Shown: piece by piece, positions 47,331 through 57,400 of the stretch
How positions within the stretch are numbered: position 1 is the first letter of the stretch
How the letters are laid out: every line of letters begins with the position of its first letter
NCBI GenBank assembly: GCA_964036195.1
Contig: OZ038454.1
Coordinates: 7,192,001 to 7,256,000, forward strand
Direction of reading: 5' to 3'
From: Sphaerolaimus hirsutus
Taxonomy: Eukaryota > Nematoda > Chromadorea > Monhysterida > Sphaerolaimidae
Length of the DNA stretch: 64,000 nt
Made by a program: the position numbers and the translations under genes
The notes under the pieces: model-generated
Told to the model about the DNA's origin: nothing
The model's database searches: none
Seen by the model: the letters and a program-made list of their open reading frames with translations, nothing else

Positions 47331-48138
47331 TAAAGCCCGCGGGGTCCACCATCTAATTATTTGCCAGTTTTTCCCATTGCTTTCTATTTCAGCCTATGGT
47401 AATGTCGTGTCAAAACTGGTGCATTATCTACGCCACATAATAAGACCCCATTATTTGAAATATTGTAAGCACAAGGGGTTCTTTTTAAAATTTATGGTAA
47501 TGTAGTGACACGATGCAGTGCAAATTACCATCAGCAATATCAGAAACCCCTGTAGTCACTGCATCAAAAAACCCACATGGATCATGTCATGATTTGTAAT
47601 TTGGTATTGTTATTGTTTGTATTGTTGGTACATTACATATTGCTTTTCTAAAAACATGGCTAGCATGCGGGCAAGCTGAACTATAAGATATACAACCACG
47701 GGCTCTGTATGGGTTAAATGGAAAAGAATTGAGTGCTTTATTGATTTTGGACTTCTATACCTCCACTTTCGACTTCCATATCTTATAGTTCAGCTTGCCT
47801 GCATGCTAGCCATGTTTTTACAAAAGCAATATGTAATGTACCAACAATACAAACAATAACAATACCAAATTAAAAATGATGACATGATCCATGTGGGTTT
47901 TTTGATACAGTGACTACAGAGGTTTCTGATATTGCTGATGGTAATTTGCACTGCATCGTGTCACTACATTACCATAAATTTTAAAAAGAACCCCTTGTGC
48001 TTACAATATTTCAAATAATGGGGTCTTATTATGTGGCGTAGATAATGCACCAGTTTTGACACAACATTACCATAGGCCGAAATAGAAAGCAATGGGAAAA
48101 ACCGGCAAATAATTAGATGGTGGACCCCGCGGGCTTTA
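47331..48138. repeat. Foldback element with 361-bp arms
   Basis: 47331-47691 and 47778-48138 are equal-length, roughly 95% identical inverted arms (TAAAGCCCGCGGGGTCCACC at the outer edge, CTAGCATGC near the inner) around an 86-bp spacer. A transcript would fold into a long hairpin. The mirrored ORFs on both strands are by-products of the symmetry. Confidence 0.9.
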
Positions 48139-48234
48139 AAGCCTTTAAACAGCAGCTGAACATCTTGGTGCATGTTCAGAATTGCAAAATTCATCTGTTT
48201 GCAAAATGATTGCACGGGAGTGTGTAATTTCACA

Positions 48235-48425
48235 TATACTCCAGTGACATTACACTTTACAATGAAATCTACCATATCCCACCTGAATAAAAGAACAAAC
48301 ATAGAAAAATTTCATCATATTTATCAAATGTTTTTGATAAAGATGATGGAATTTTTTTATGTATGTTGGTTTTTTCAGATGGGATATGTTTGCTTTCATG
48401 GTAAGGTGTAATGTTGCTGCAGTAT
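48235..48425. mobile_element. Palindromic MITE, TATACTCCAGTGACATTACA family
   Basis: TATACTCCAGTGACATTACA and the mirrored TGTAATGTTGCTGCAGTATA. The arms carry CCATATCCCACCTGAAT and ATTCAGATGGGATATG-like sequence. Same as 26991-27182. Confidence 0.8.
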
Positions 48426-48489
48426 ACACATTATCACTGGTAGTAGTTTTCATTGGTTTTGTGGCAGTTTTAACCATAGTTGGCAAAAG

Positions 48490-48685
48490 TTATTTATGTT
48501 TGTACTCAAAATAATATGCGTACTCACTCGAGTACTACATAAATACATTTACCTTTCCTCCAGAAAAAAATACCAGTACTCATTTACTCGTGTACTTTTT
48601 AAAAGTATGCAAGTACAGAAAACGTATATGTTTTATTTTACACTTTTTTAAATACCAGTATTATTATAACAACTCTGATTTCTGC
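48490..48685. mobile_element. hAT-like fragment (TTATAACAACTCTG end)
   Basis: CTTTCCTCCAGAAAAAAATA, CTCGTGTACTTTTTAAAAGT and the terminal TTATAACAACTCTG match 12560-12680 and 38310-38325. Left end missing. Confidence 0.55.
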
Positions 48686-49059
48686 ATTCTACCATGAAAT
48701 AATAATCTGTGATATGCTCCTGTAGTATGAAATATCACAAAGTATAGAAAATGTAAAATACTTTTTTTTTACTCGTACGTACGCGTAAATGTGAGTACAA
48801 AATTTATTCCCAGTAAATTGCAAAAGCGAGCACTTTTCTTCATAGAATATGTAGAACTGGGTACGTTTTTGGAAGTACCCCACTCAAAATGGCCACTACG
48901 AATTACCTAATAGACCCCCGTCCAACCCCCCCCCCCCAAATTGAGTGTAAAGAGAACGTAAATAACAAAACTTTCAGTTTGTGTTCTGTGAAATGCAGAT
49001 CACACGTTAAAACAATGACCGAGTCACGTTAGTACAGGGTTCATACCATTTATATTATA

Positions 49060-49506
49060 CAGGGGTGGGCATCTTCAGTTACCGCTGGGAAAATGCGGGT
49101 GTTGTGGAACACACGGTTTTTAGTGTAATTTTGTGACTTGGCTTCACCCATAGGATAAATCGAGGGTGGCATTTGAGGGGGGGGGCATCGGTCGTTGGTG
49201 TCGTCCCATTCTGTCGTACATCGGCCGATTTTGATGCCCTTTGAGTATGTTGTGGTCGCGCCTACTACCAAATTCTTTTTTTACTCGAATAGTCCCCCAG
49301 TCCCGAGATAAGGGGGGTGAAGTCACAAAATTACACTAAAAACTGTGTGTTCCACAACTCCTCCAAACTGTGGCCGTTTGGGTTGCAAACTTCAGCATAG
49401 GTGTCCTATGGAGTCTACTCTATTGTGTTAAAATTTCATTGTGATAGCTCAACTGTAGCTCAAGCTATCGCGTTTTTCCAGCGGTAACTGAAGATGCCCA
49501 CCCCTG
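49060..49506. mobile_element. hAT-like element with 29-bp perfect inverted ends
   Basis: CAGGGGTGGGCATCTTCAGT plus nine more bases (to CGCTGG) is mirrored exactly at 49478-49506. The CAGGGGTGGGC start is typical of hAT. The 8-bp flanks (ATATTATA and TATTTACA) do not match, so no duplication is claimed. Confidence 0.75.
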
Positions 49507-49516
49507 TATTTACATA

Positions 49517-49773
49517 CTGTATTTCCTCGAAATACCCCCGGGGGTTTATTTTTTCAGAGTGAAGATTTTGAGAGAAAAACGTGAAAAATGCAACAATAAC
49601 CACCACCAACAAGTTTTTACACCCTTATATAAGGATGTAGATGGTATAAACGATGTTATAACGTAACACAATAAGAGTTTTGAACGTCTGTTATGCATTT
49701 CCCGGACCACTAATTCATAGTGCCCATTTTGAGGGGGGTATTTCAAGGGGGGGGGTATTTCGAGGAAATACGG
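49517..49773. mobile_element. Short family A element (257 bp, reverse)
   Basis: CTGTATTTCCTCGAAATACC and CGAGGAAATACGG ends flanked by TA. It lies inside the older family A element, directly after the hAT-like insertion. Confidence 0.75.
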
Positions 49774-50034
49774 TATATACTTATATAGGTAACTCTATAA
49801 ATATATAGGTATACTCTTGTACATGGTGAATATTTTCTACCTCAGCGTACATGACAAACAACAAATTATCACTGAGAGTTCCAAAACATTCTGGCGAAGT
49901 AATAAACACCCCTCGAAATACCCGCCCTTGTTGACCACCCCCCCCCCCCCCTCAAAATTAACACTATGAAACAATTTCGAGGAAATAGAGTATTTACATT
50001 GCAGCACCTTATGAATATGTCCCACATTGAATTC

Positions 50035-50190
50035 ACATAAATACGTTTTCTTTACGTGTATGCTTCAAAAACATACGCGTACACGTGAGTAAGTTAATTT
50101 TTTTTAAAGTATATGTAAACGTATTTACCGCGTACTCGCGTACGCGTATTTCTCGAGTAAACGTACATACCTTTTAGCAACTTTGCTATA
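50035..50190. mobile_element. hAT-like fragment with TACGCGTAC repeats
   Basis: AAATACGTTTTCTTTACGTG, ACATACGCGTACACGTGAGT and the terminal TAGCAACTTTGC are diverged TTGTTAAAA-family features. Confidence 0.45.
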
Positions 50191-50199
50191 GACAAAAAG

Positions 50200-51245
50200 A
50201 ATAAATCTGGCCCAAAAATTATTTCAATATCTCTCTCCGGTCCAAAGTTGTATCACTTTAAACATTCGCCTCCCAACAATAAATAGAAAAATCTGCATGA
50301 TGAGCAATGCATGTAACTTCAGAAATACATATCTCAGCCATTTCTCAGCCGATTTCCACCAATGAACACTGAAAATGATCAGAAAAACCTGAAAGTTTCA
50401 TTTTTATGCTCAGGTTATCTGTATTCATCGTTATTGATTAGTTATTTACATGTATGTGAGGCGGAAGTTTAAAGTTCTATTACTTCTGATTGGAAAGAGA
50501 TATTGAAATAATTTTTTGGTATATGAATCCCTATTGTCTAAAGTATATAATAGGATGTTCAGAAAAAAATATTTTTGGTGTTACAAAACTGGGTCAAATC
50601 GGCATACGGAATTTAGACATCACTAATCCGACCACAAAAATGGAATCTACAGGTTGTGCCGATCATTTTAAGTGTTGAACGATCCAAATTGGCCCAGAAA
50701 TAGCTGAGTTATTAAGCTTCAAGTTCAATGTGCATATTGGCCACGTAAAATGACCACCTTTTTATAGACCCCCCTTATCTCGGGACTGGGGGATTATTCG
50801 AGCGAACAAAAACATTTCTTCATAGCCCAGACCCCAAACCCCAACATACTCAAATGGCATCAAAATCGGTTGACGTACAACATAATGTGGGATGCATGAA
50901 TGTATATTTGTGTGAAATCGAAAAAAGACACTTTATTAGTTTACAACCTAATACTTACACATGTAAACTTTATTGTTTTCCGTGTATATTGTTTTTCTAT
51001 TGTTCAGCCAATTATTACCCGATACCCGGTTATTTTATTACCCGGAACCGAAATTTTGATCATTTGAGAACCGAACCGGAACCGAGTTTAAGAACCGAAC
51101 CGAGAACCGGAACCGAAAATTTTCAGGAACCGAGAACCAATACCCGAACCGAAATCTTTTGGAACCGAGAACCAAGAACCGGAACTGAAAATTTTGAAAT
51201 TCCCAACCCTAGGGGTAATTCCCAACCCTAGGGGTTCGGTAAACA
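50200..51245. other. Repeats: CTCAGCCATTTCTC family, then an ACCGGAACCGA tract
   Basis: 50210-50480 is a diverged copy of 5640-5860. 51030-51240 is built of GAACCGGAACCGA variants and ends CCCTAGGGGTTCGG, with CCCGATACCCGG at the left; it is probably another element with repeat-rich ends. No gene was recognised. Confidence 0.45.
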
Positions 51246-51554
51246 TTACCCAAGATCGCATGCCTTGACTATGGCGAGCATCAATTTTGCTAAATCCAAG
51301 AGCAAAATCCAGACAGTAGAAAGCGAGTGAGTTAGTAGGTCACGGCTGTAGCGTGTAACGTAGCGTGTAACTTTCGAAGCTGTTACAAAACTACCTTTAT
51401 TCACAGGACACTCCACGTGCAAATTAAAAGTGTCCGCATTCTGTGTGAAATCATTCACAAATCGGGTACAATGACCCTATGAACTTCGCGCCTCCTATCT
51501 TTTGCATTGGGCATACTTTGCATGCGGCATACTTAGCACGCAGCTCACTCAGAA

Positions 51555-51770
51555 ATATATAGGTTTATTGATAAGTCTATACACGGTGCTTGCTGTTGCA
51601 TTTTTCTATGTCTGTGTATGTTACAAACAACAAATTAGTACTGGCAGTTCTAAAAAAATCCTGGCGAAATAATGACCCCCCTCATATAACCCCCTCTCGT
51701 TTAACCCCCCTCAAAATCCTTTTTCTGGAAAAATAAACCCAAGGGGGAGAGGTATTTCCAGGAAATACAG
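51555..51770. mobile_element. Right half of a family A element
   Basis: GTTACAAACAACAAATTAGT, CTGGCGAAATAATG and TTTCCAGGAAATACAG followed by TA. The left half is absent. Confidence 0.55.
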
Positions 51771-51776
51771 TAGTTA

Positions 51777-51924
51777 CCCTAAATCCTCGAATAAGACCCC
51801 AGGGGAGTTTTTTTTTGGTCAGACGTTTTGGAGGGGGGAGTTATTCAAGGGGGGGAGTTATTCGAGGGGGGGAGTTATTATTTCCCCAGGAAACGTGGAC
51901 TTTATTCATTGTATGGATGCATGT
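51777..51924. mobile_element. Family B element interrupted by the BEL insertion
   Basis: It begins CCCTAAATCCTCGAATAAGA after TA and keeps family B sequence to TTTATTCATTGTATGGATGC (compare the complement of 28192-28212). It stops where the 5' LTR begins; the remainder should lie beyond the 3' LTR, outside the window. Confidence 0.75.
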
Positions 51925-53221
51925 TGTGCTGACCGTGGCAAAATGGATGGATAAAGAAATACAGAGAATTGATAATTAGGCTCATATTCGCATATTTACT
52001 TATTTGCACTATTTTACCTTTCATGCACTATATTTATTTACCACGCAAAATATCAAATTATATTTCTTGCACTATATTATTTATCCATGGAGAATATTTA
52101 ATTAGGAAAGTGTTTCATGAGTAATGGATATGTTTATGTGAAATATTTAGGTTAAAAAGTCAAATAAGTTATTATTAGGTGTATTAATATGAAATTAGGC
52201 TCATTCAACTCGCCATAATTTTCTGATCATTATTATATATACATTTACATGGTTTACTTGTAAGTTGGGAAAGTCAAAACTTGTAAATATTTACGTGCTG
52301 CGTAATTATCTAGGCTAGCGTCCTAATAGAGAAATGGTGCCCTGTGTGTAACTAGCATTTACTGTACAAAGCCCTTCGCATAGGCATAATTGTCATAACC
52401 TCGCTCACAACTATTTATATTTACTTAATAATTATAATACCCCGCTCAATCGAATATATTATAAACTCTGCTCAATTACAATACCCATTTACCTCAAATA
52501 AGTCCCAATTTGCTAGACTATTCAACATACGTTTCCAGGAAGTGATTATTATTATCATGTTGAATATACCTTATTCTATTCACGTCATTAGGAACATTTG
52601 CACTACTATTTACAGTTTCAAACCCTAATTTATTAGTTCCAATGTGCGTCAATGTTTTCTGACAAATTGAAGCAAATTAGTAAATCGGCCGAGTTTGCCG
52701 ACTTCGCGCCTCAAGATTAATAGTTTTTCCATTAGCCCAATTTGTACCTGGTATTTCTTTACCATAATTATTTGAATGTATGCACGCGCGGTATAAGGCA
52801 ACTGTTTCGGCTAGATGTGTTTATTTGTTGCATTCATGTCTTATTTGTGCATTTGTATTAGGAAATTACTGTAGCTGTTTTTCTATACGTGATTTCCGTG
52901 TCTTAGCTACTTTGAGAGTTTTTACTTCAGTCTGCGGACCCCAAGCTACTGAACGAAAATAAGCTAGCGATAGAAACTTCGACTAGGAAGCTCGCTAGGA
53001 TTTGCGCTTTGTAACACGCTGTATCTGATCGAAATAAAGTACCTGAAACAATTCGAACCCCCTTTTCAACACACAACTACGAAATAAACTCAACTTGGCT
53101 GTCGACAAGTGGACGTTCGGCAACAACGGGAAATCAACCACTCTAAAGGCCGTTTCTCACTACGGTCTTGGAGCTGCTGGATTCGGTGGTAGAAGACGCT
53201 GATTTCGGTGGCTTCAACACA
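51925..53221 (+). repeat. 5' LTR of the BEL/Pao retrotransposon (1,297 bp)
   Basis: It starts TGTGCTGACC and ends TTCAACACA, TG...CA as usual for LTRs, immediately followed by the primer site. The start is fixed by the 3' LTR at 63194 (constant offset 11,269). TATAAG at 52792-52797 is a likely promoter. AATAAA at 53033-53038 and again at 53083-53088 are likely poly(A) signals, placing the R region roughly between 52820 and 53110. The LTR is AT-rich, unlike the internal region. Confidence 0.9.
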
Positions 53222-53239
53222 TGGCGCAGCGAGCAGGGT
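53222..53239 (+). promoter_or_regulatory. Primer-binding site for tRNA-Ser
   Basis: TGGCGCAGCGAGCAGGGT is complementary over 18 bases to the 3' end of the animal tRNA-Ser(UGA) type, including CCA, as I recall that tRNA. It begins directly after the LTR. Confidence 0.8.
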
Positions 53240-54448
53240 GATTGCATGACATTGTGCTATCACCAAGCCGGAGCGGACATTGTGCGGCAGTTGGCAGAAC
53301 TTCAAAAGTCCTGCTGAACATCAATTGGCCTTGGCTGAGCGTTGGCTGTTGATTTGCAGACAGCATTGTGCCAAAGTCACGGCACTCCTGTCTACATCCT
53401 GGGAGCGGTTCTATGCTCACGCGCGGAGGACACTGGAGTTCTGACAAGCCTGTCAGGATTTCAGGCAGCTTTCACCAGTGTTCTGGCAAGGTGCTAGACG
53501 CTGGGCGGCACCGGCATTTGACAAGGAGTCATTGTCGGACGGTGGTCAAACTTTCGCTGGACGCTCCTGGATATCTGGACACCAGTGACCGCTCGCACGT
53601 CCTTCCTATGCCAAGGGAGGGTGACCTGACGGAGACAGGATCGCCACAAAGCCACGCTAGTCAAAGGGCTGTTTTTGGGCATTCGCGGAGGTCCCTCGCT
53701 CCACTGGGTAAGAGTGGACTCATACCTCGGAAGTGCAAAAGTAGGGGTATCAGTGTACAAAGGGCTGTAGCTGACAGAGGGCTGTAGCTGACAGAGAGTG
53801 GATTTGAAAACCAAGTATTAGGATACTTGGTAGCGTGTAGGGGCTTTGCGGAGCTCCCATCAAATATACACGCTGTGCCTGCTCGGTACCATCAGATCAG
53901 ACAGCACAAAAGTGCCAGAAAACTGCATTGCACAGGCGCAATTGCAGAGCAGTGTAAAGAAACACTGCCCAGAATCAGAAAGTGCACCAGAGTGCACAGA
54001 AACATGTCACGGGCGACACGGCAAGCGCAGCACTGCGCACAGCGGCACAGGAGCCGCTCAGGAAAGCAAGTGGCCGGCGTGGTCACGGGGCACACAGGCG
54101 TGCCAGAAAGAGCGCCAGAGCGCTCAGAAAGAGTGTGTACGGACCCTCTTTGGGCGCACACTGCTGGGCAAATAAATTGTTTATTGTCCAGGTGGATTTG
54201 ACCGGTGTGTTGAAGTCAACGCGTGTAAACAATCACGTCAGGGGCTTTAGGAACACACCTGGTGCCAGTGCAGTAAAGGTCAACGCGTGAGAACACGTCA
54301 GGGGCCTGTAGGACTGCATTGGTATTGTGCGTGGCACAACAAATCCGTGGTGCACAGAGCACTGCACAGAAAGACACAGAGAAGCGTCACAAGCGTCACA
54401 GGCGACGCACTATAAAGAGAAACAGTGAAGGAAAATTCATCAGCAAAA
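53240..54448 (+). other. Leader of the BEL element
   Basis: About 1.2 kb between primer site and polyprotein start, with less AT than the LTR. It has a 17-bp unit duplicated in tandem at 53763-53796 (GGCTGTAGCTGACAGAG) and a GTCAACGCGTG...CACGTCAGGGG module at about 54215 and 54279. Open frames on both strands overlap but none resembles a known protein. Packaging or translation signals may lie here. Confidence 0.55.
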
Positions 54449-57400
54449 ATGGTTTCGCCAACAGGTCACATCAGAAAGACCCTGGGGCCAGCAAAGCACA
54501 GGGTGGAAAGCAGATTGGCAAGAGAATTTGCCAAATATGACCTGGAGCTATTTGCGGAAGCATCAAAGGAAGATAAGAGAACAGAGATGAGAAGAGTGAT
54601 TGCAACTATCAAACAGGAGGGTGCAAAATTGGAAAGTGCAATGACTGCAGTGAGAACTCAATTTGACGCATGGAGGGACATCGTCAAGGACATTGACGAA
54701 CCCGACCAGTTGGAACAAGAACAGAAGATATACCAAGACTCATATGAGGAATATGCAAATATGTCAGACTTGGTGACACAGAAAATGGCAGCCATGAATG
54801 TATACATCGAAGAGTTGCAAGACATGATCCAGCAACAGAGCGGAAATACCATGTATGAAGTCAATACAGCATTCATACAGCAGATGGCTGCACAGATGGC
54901 TCTGACAGCTCAGGGAGCTGCTCCGGGAGCCAGTTCAACCAATGCAACCACAGCAAAGAGCGTCAAATTGCAGAAACTGGAAGTTGAACAGTTTACTGGG
55001 GAAATTGTCAAATTTCGATCATGGTGGCAAATGTTCGAATCCCACATTCACAATCGGACAGATTTGGAGGACATTTCCAAGTTTTCATACTTGAGGAGCT
55101 TGCTGAAAGGCTCAGCATTTGGCATGATCAGTGGATTGAGTGTGACCGCAGAGAATTATGCACCCGCAATTGCAATGCTCAAGAAGAGATATGACCAGCC
55201 AGTTGTGGTCAGAAACACGCTGATGAGTAATATCATGAAGTTGCGACAGGCCAGGAATACCTGTCAGGATATGAGAATTTTGTTTGATGCAATTGAAAGG
55301 CTGCTCCAGCAGTTGGAGTCACTGGGTGAATCAGTGGAACATCCAATGCTGTTGAGCCAGCTGCAACAGAAAGTGCCACCCGAGGTTCTCAGAGAAATCC
55401 AGAAGGAACAGGGAACTGAGGAAGCCTTGACGGTGGAAAATTTCAGAAAGCTGTTTGGCAAGCAGCTAGCGCTCAGTGAGGCTGTACAGCACGCACAGCA
55501 AACTGAGGCACCAGTTCAGCAATCGCGCCAAGGGTTTGGGAATAATCCCCGCGCACAGCAATTCAATAATCGGTTTCAAGGCAATGGGAACCGATTCAGA
55601 GGGCCAGAGAACCCAAGGACCAGCACAGGGAGCATGTCTGTGATCCAGAATGGACAGAGTGCACCACAGGCTGGATTCATGGATCCTGGGAGGCCGTGTG
55701 TGTTCTGCAATGACACACAGCAATTACACTTTAATGATAAGTGTCCAAAGTTCAAAACTGCCAGAGAAAGGAGAGTGATTTTGTCAAAGGCAGAGCGATG
55801 CCTGAGATGCCTGCAGAAAGGGCATTACATGAATCAATGTCAATTTACGAGAAGTTGCTTCTATTGCAAGTCCAATAGGCACCACACTGCGGTGTGCCCA
55901 GAGAAATTTGGTGACAATGGCAATGGAAACGCTGGACGGCAAATTCCAGCATTCAGACCGAATGGTCAACAGAATGGCCAGCAAGCAGCAAACAATGGCA
56001 GAAAGTCTGTGCCGACAGCCGGTCGACCAGCACAGAGCCAACAGAGAAAGGCCACAGTGAATTGTGTCACTGTGGAAGAAGCTGGACCAGAAATGGTAGA
56101 GACAGAAACCATATCCAGCACAGTGGTTACAGAACCAAATACAAAGCAACAGAATACGTCAGTAAACCTGTCAGTAAACAGGAACATGTCAATGTTGATG
56201 ACAGCCAGAACCGTGATTGAGGCTTCAGAAATGGATACAGAGATGGAGCCTGAACAGCCACCACTACAGATTCAAGCGTTCCTGGACACAGGATCCCAGG
56301 GAACGTACATGTCAGAGAAAGTGGCCAAGAAACTCAATTTGAAGAGTACAGGTGAACACCACATCCAGGTGTACACATTCGGAAATGAAAAACCGCACTA
56401 TAAAGTCGTACAGCAAGTGGAATTCAGAATGCGGCTCAGAAATGGCCAGAAAGTTGATATGGTGGCTGATGTGGTCCCGACGTTGACCACAGAACAAGTC
56501 AAAGTGCCTGTGTCAGAACAGGACGAAAAGTACCTGCAGAAGTACTTCCCGGATGAAAGTTACTTTGCAGACAGAATTCCCAAGGAAAAAGGGACAGAGT
56601 GCAAGTTCAAGCCAGACATTATAGTAGGCTTGAATTATTTCTGGGACTTGATGTCCAGAAACACCAGCACCACCAGACTTCCGTCAGGATTGTATGTCAT
56701 TCCATCAGAATTGGGATTGCTGATGGGAGGTGGGCAGCTGACGAGCAACAGAAATCAATGGACCACGGATGGCGCATATCCGGTGGTGGTCAACACAATT
56801 GTGCATCAAATTCAGAGAGAAAAGTGGTACGAGGAAGCACCGTTGTCAATTGCTCCTGTACCAAATGTCAAAGATATGGATAGACTGGATACCATTGGCA
56901 TAATGGACCAGCCAGACCTCGTCGAGGATGATGAGGCCATCAAACAATTCAATGAGAGTGTACAGAGAAACCCAGATGGACGGTACTCTGTAAAGTTCAT
57001 GTACAAGCCGAATTTGCATGAACTCCCAGACAACAAAGCAATGGCGTTCAAGAGGTTCAGGTACCTCACCAACAGGCTCAAAAGAGACCCAGAGTTACTG
57101 GAGAAAATTCAGGCAATCATGAAAGCACAAGAGGAGCAAGGAGTAATTGAGAAAGTCCAAGAGGATATTATGGATGGTAGAAAGTTCCATATATTGCCTC
57201 ATCAACCAGTGATAACGCCAGAGAAAACTACCACAAAGGTCAGAGAGGTATATGATGCCTCAGCAAAACCGCCAGGCATGCCAAGCTTGAATGAGTGCAT
57301 GTATCGCGGTCCAGTGATACTACCACAGCTGGTAGGGATGCTGATGCGATTCCGGTTGCATGGAATCGCCCTGGTCGCAGACATAGAGAAAGCGTTTCTG

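Larger units (their letters stand above)
48875..49990. mobile_element. Family A element split by two later insertions
   Basis: 48875-49059 gives the first half (C runs, GTGTAAAGAGAACGTAAATA, AACAATGACC) and 49774-49990 the second (ACAAACAACAAATTATCACT, CTGGCGAAGTAATA, CGAGGAAATAGAG). Placed together they reproduce the order seen in 2005-2435. Confidence 0.65.

Noticed and set aside
47314..48302. Paired ORFs on opposite strands with the same C-terminus (47314-47505 + and 47964-48302 -)
   Set aside because: They are mirror images produced by the inverted repeat; no domain or coding bias is visible.
49052..49514. 8-bp target duplication for the hAT-like element at 49060
   Set aside because: The flanks ATATTATA and TATTTACA do not match well enough.
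2005..51775. CRISPR-like arrays from the regularly spaced C/G-run units
   Set aside because: They are subterminal repeats of TA-flanked transposons in a eukaryotic genome; spacers are not unique and no cas genes are present.
53368..54290. Leader ORFs of the BEL element (up to 139 codons, both strands)
   Set aside because: Several overlapping frames in less AT-rich leader DNA, none with recognisable domains; probably chance.
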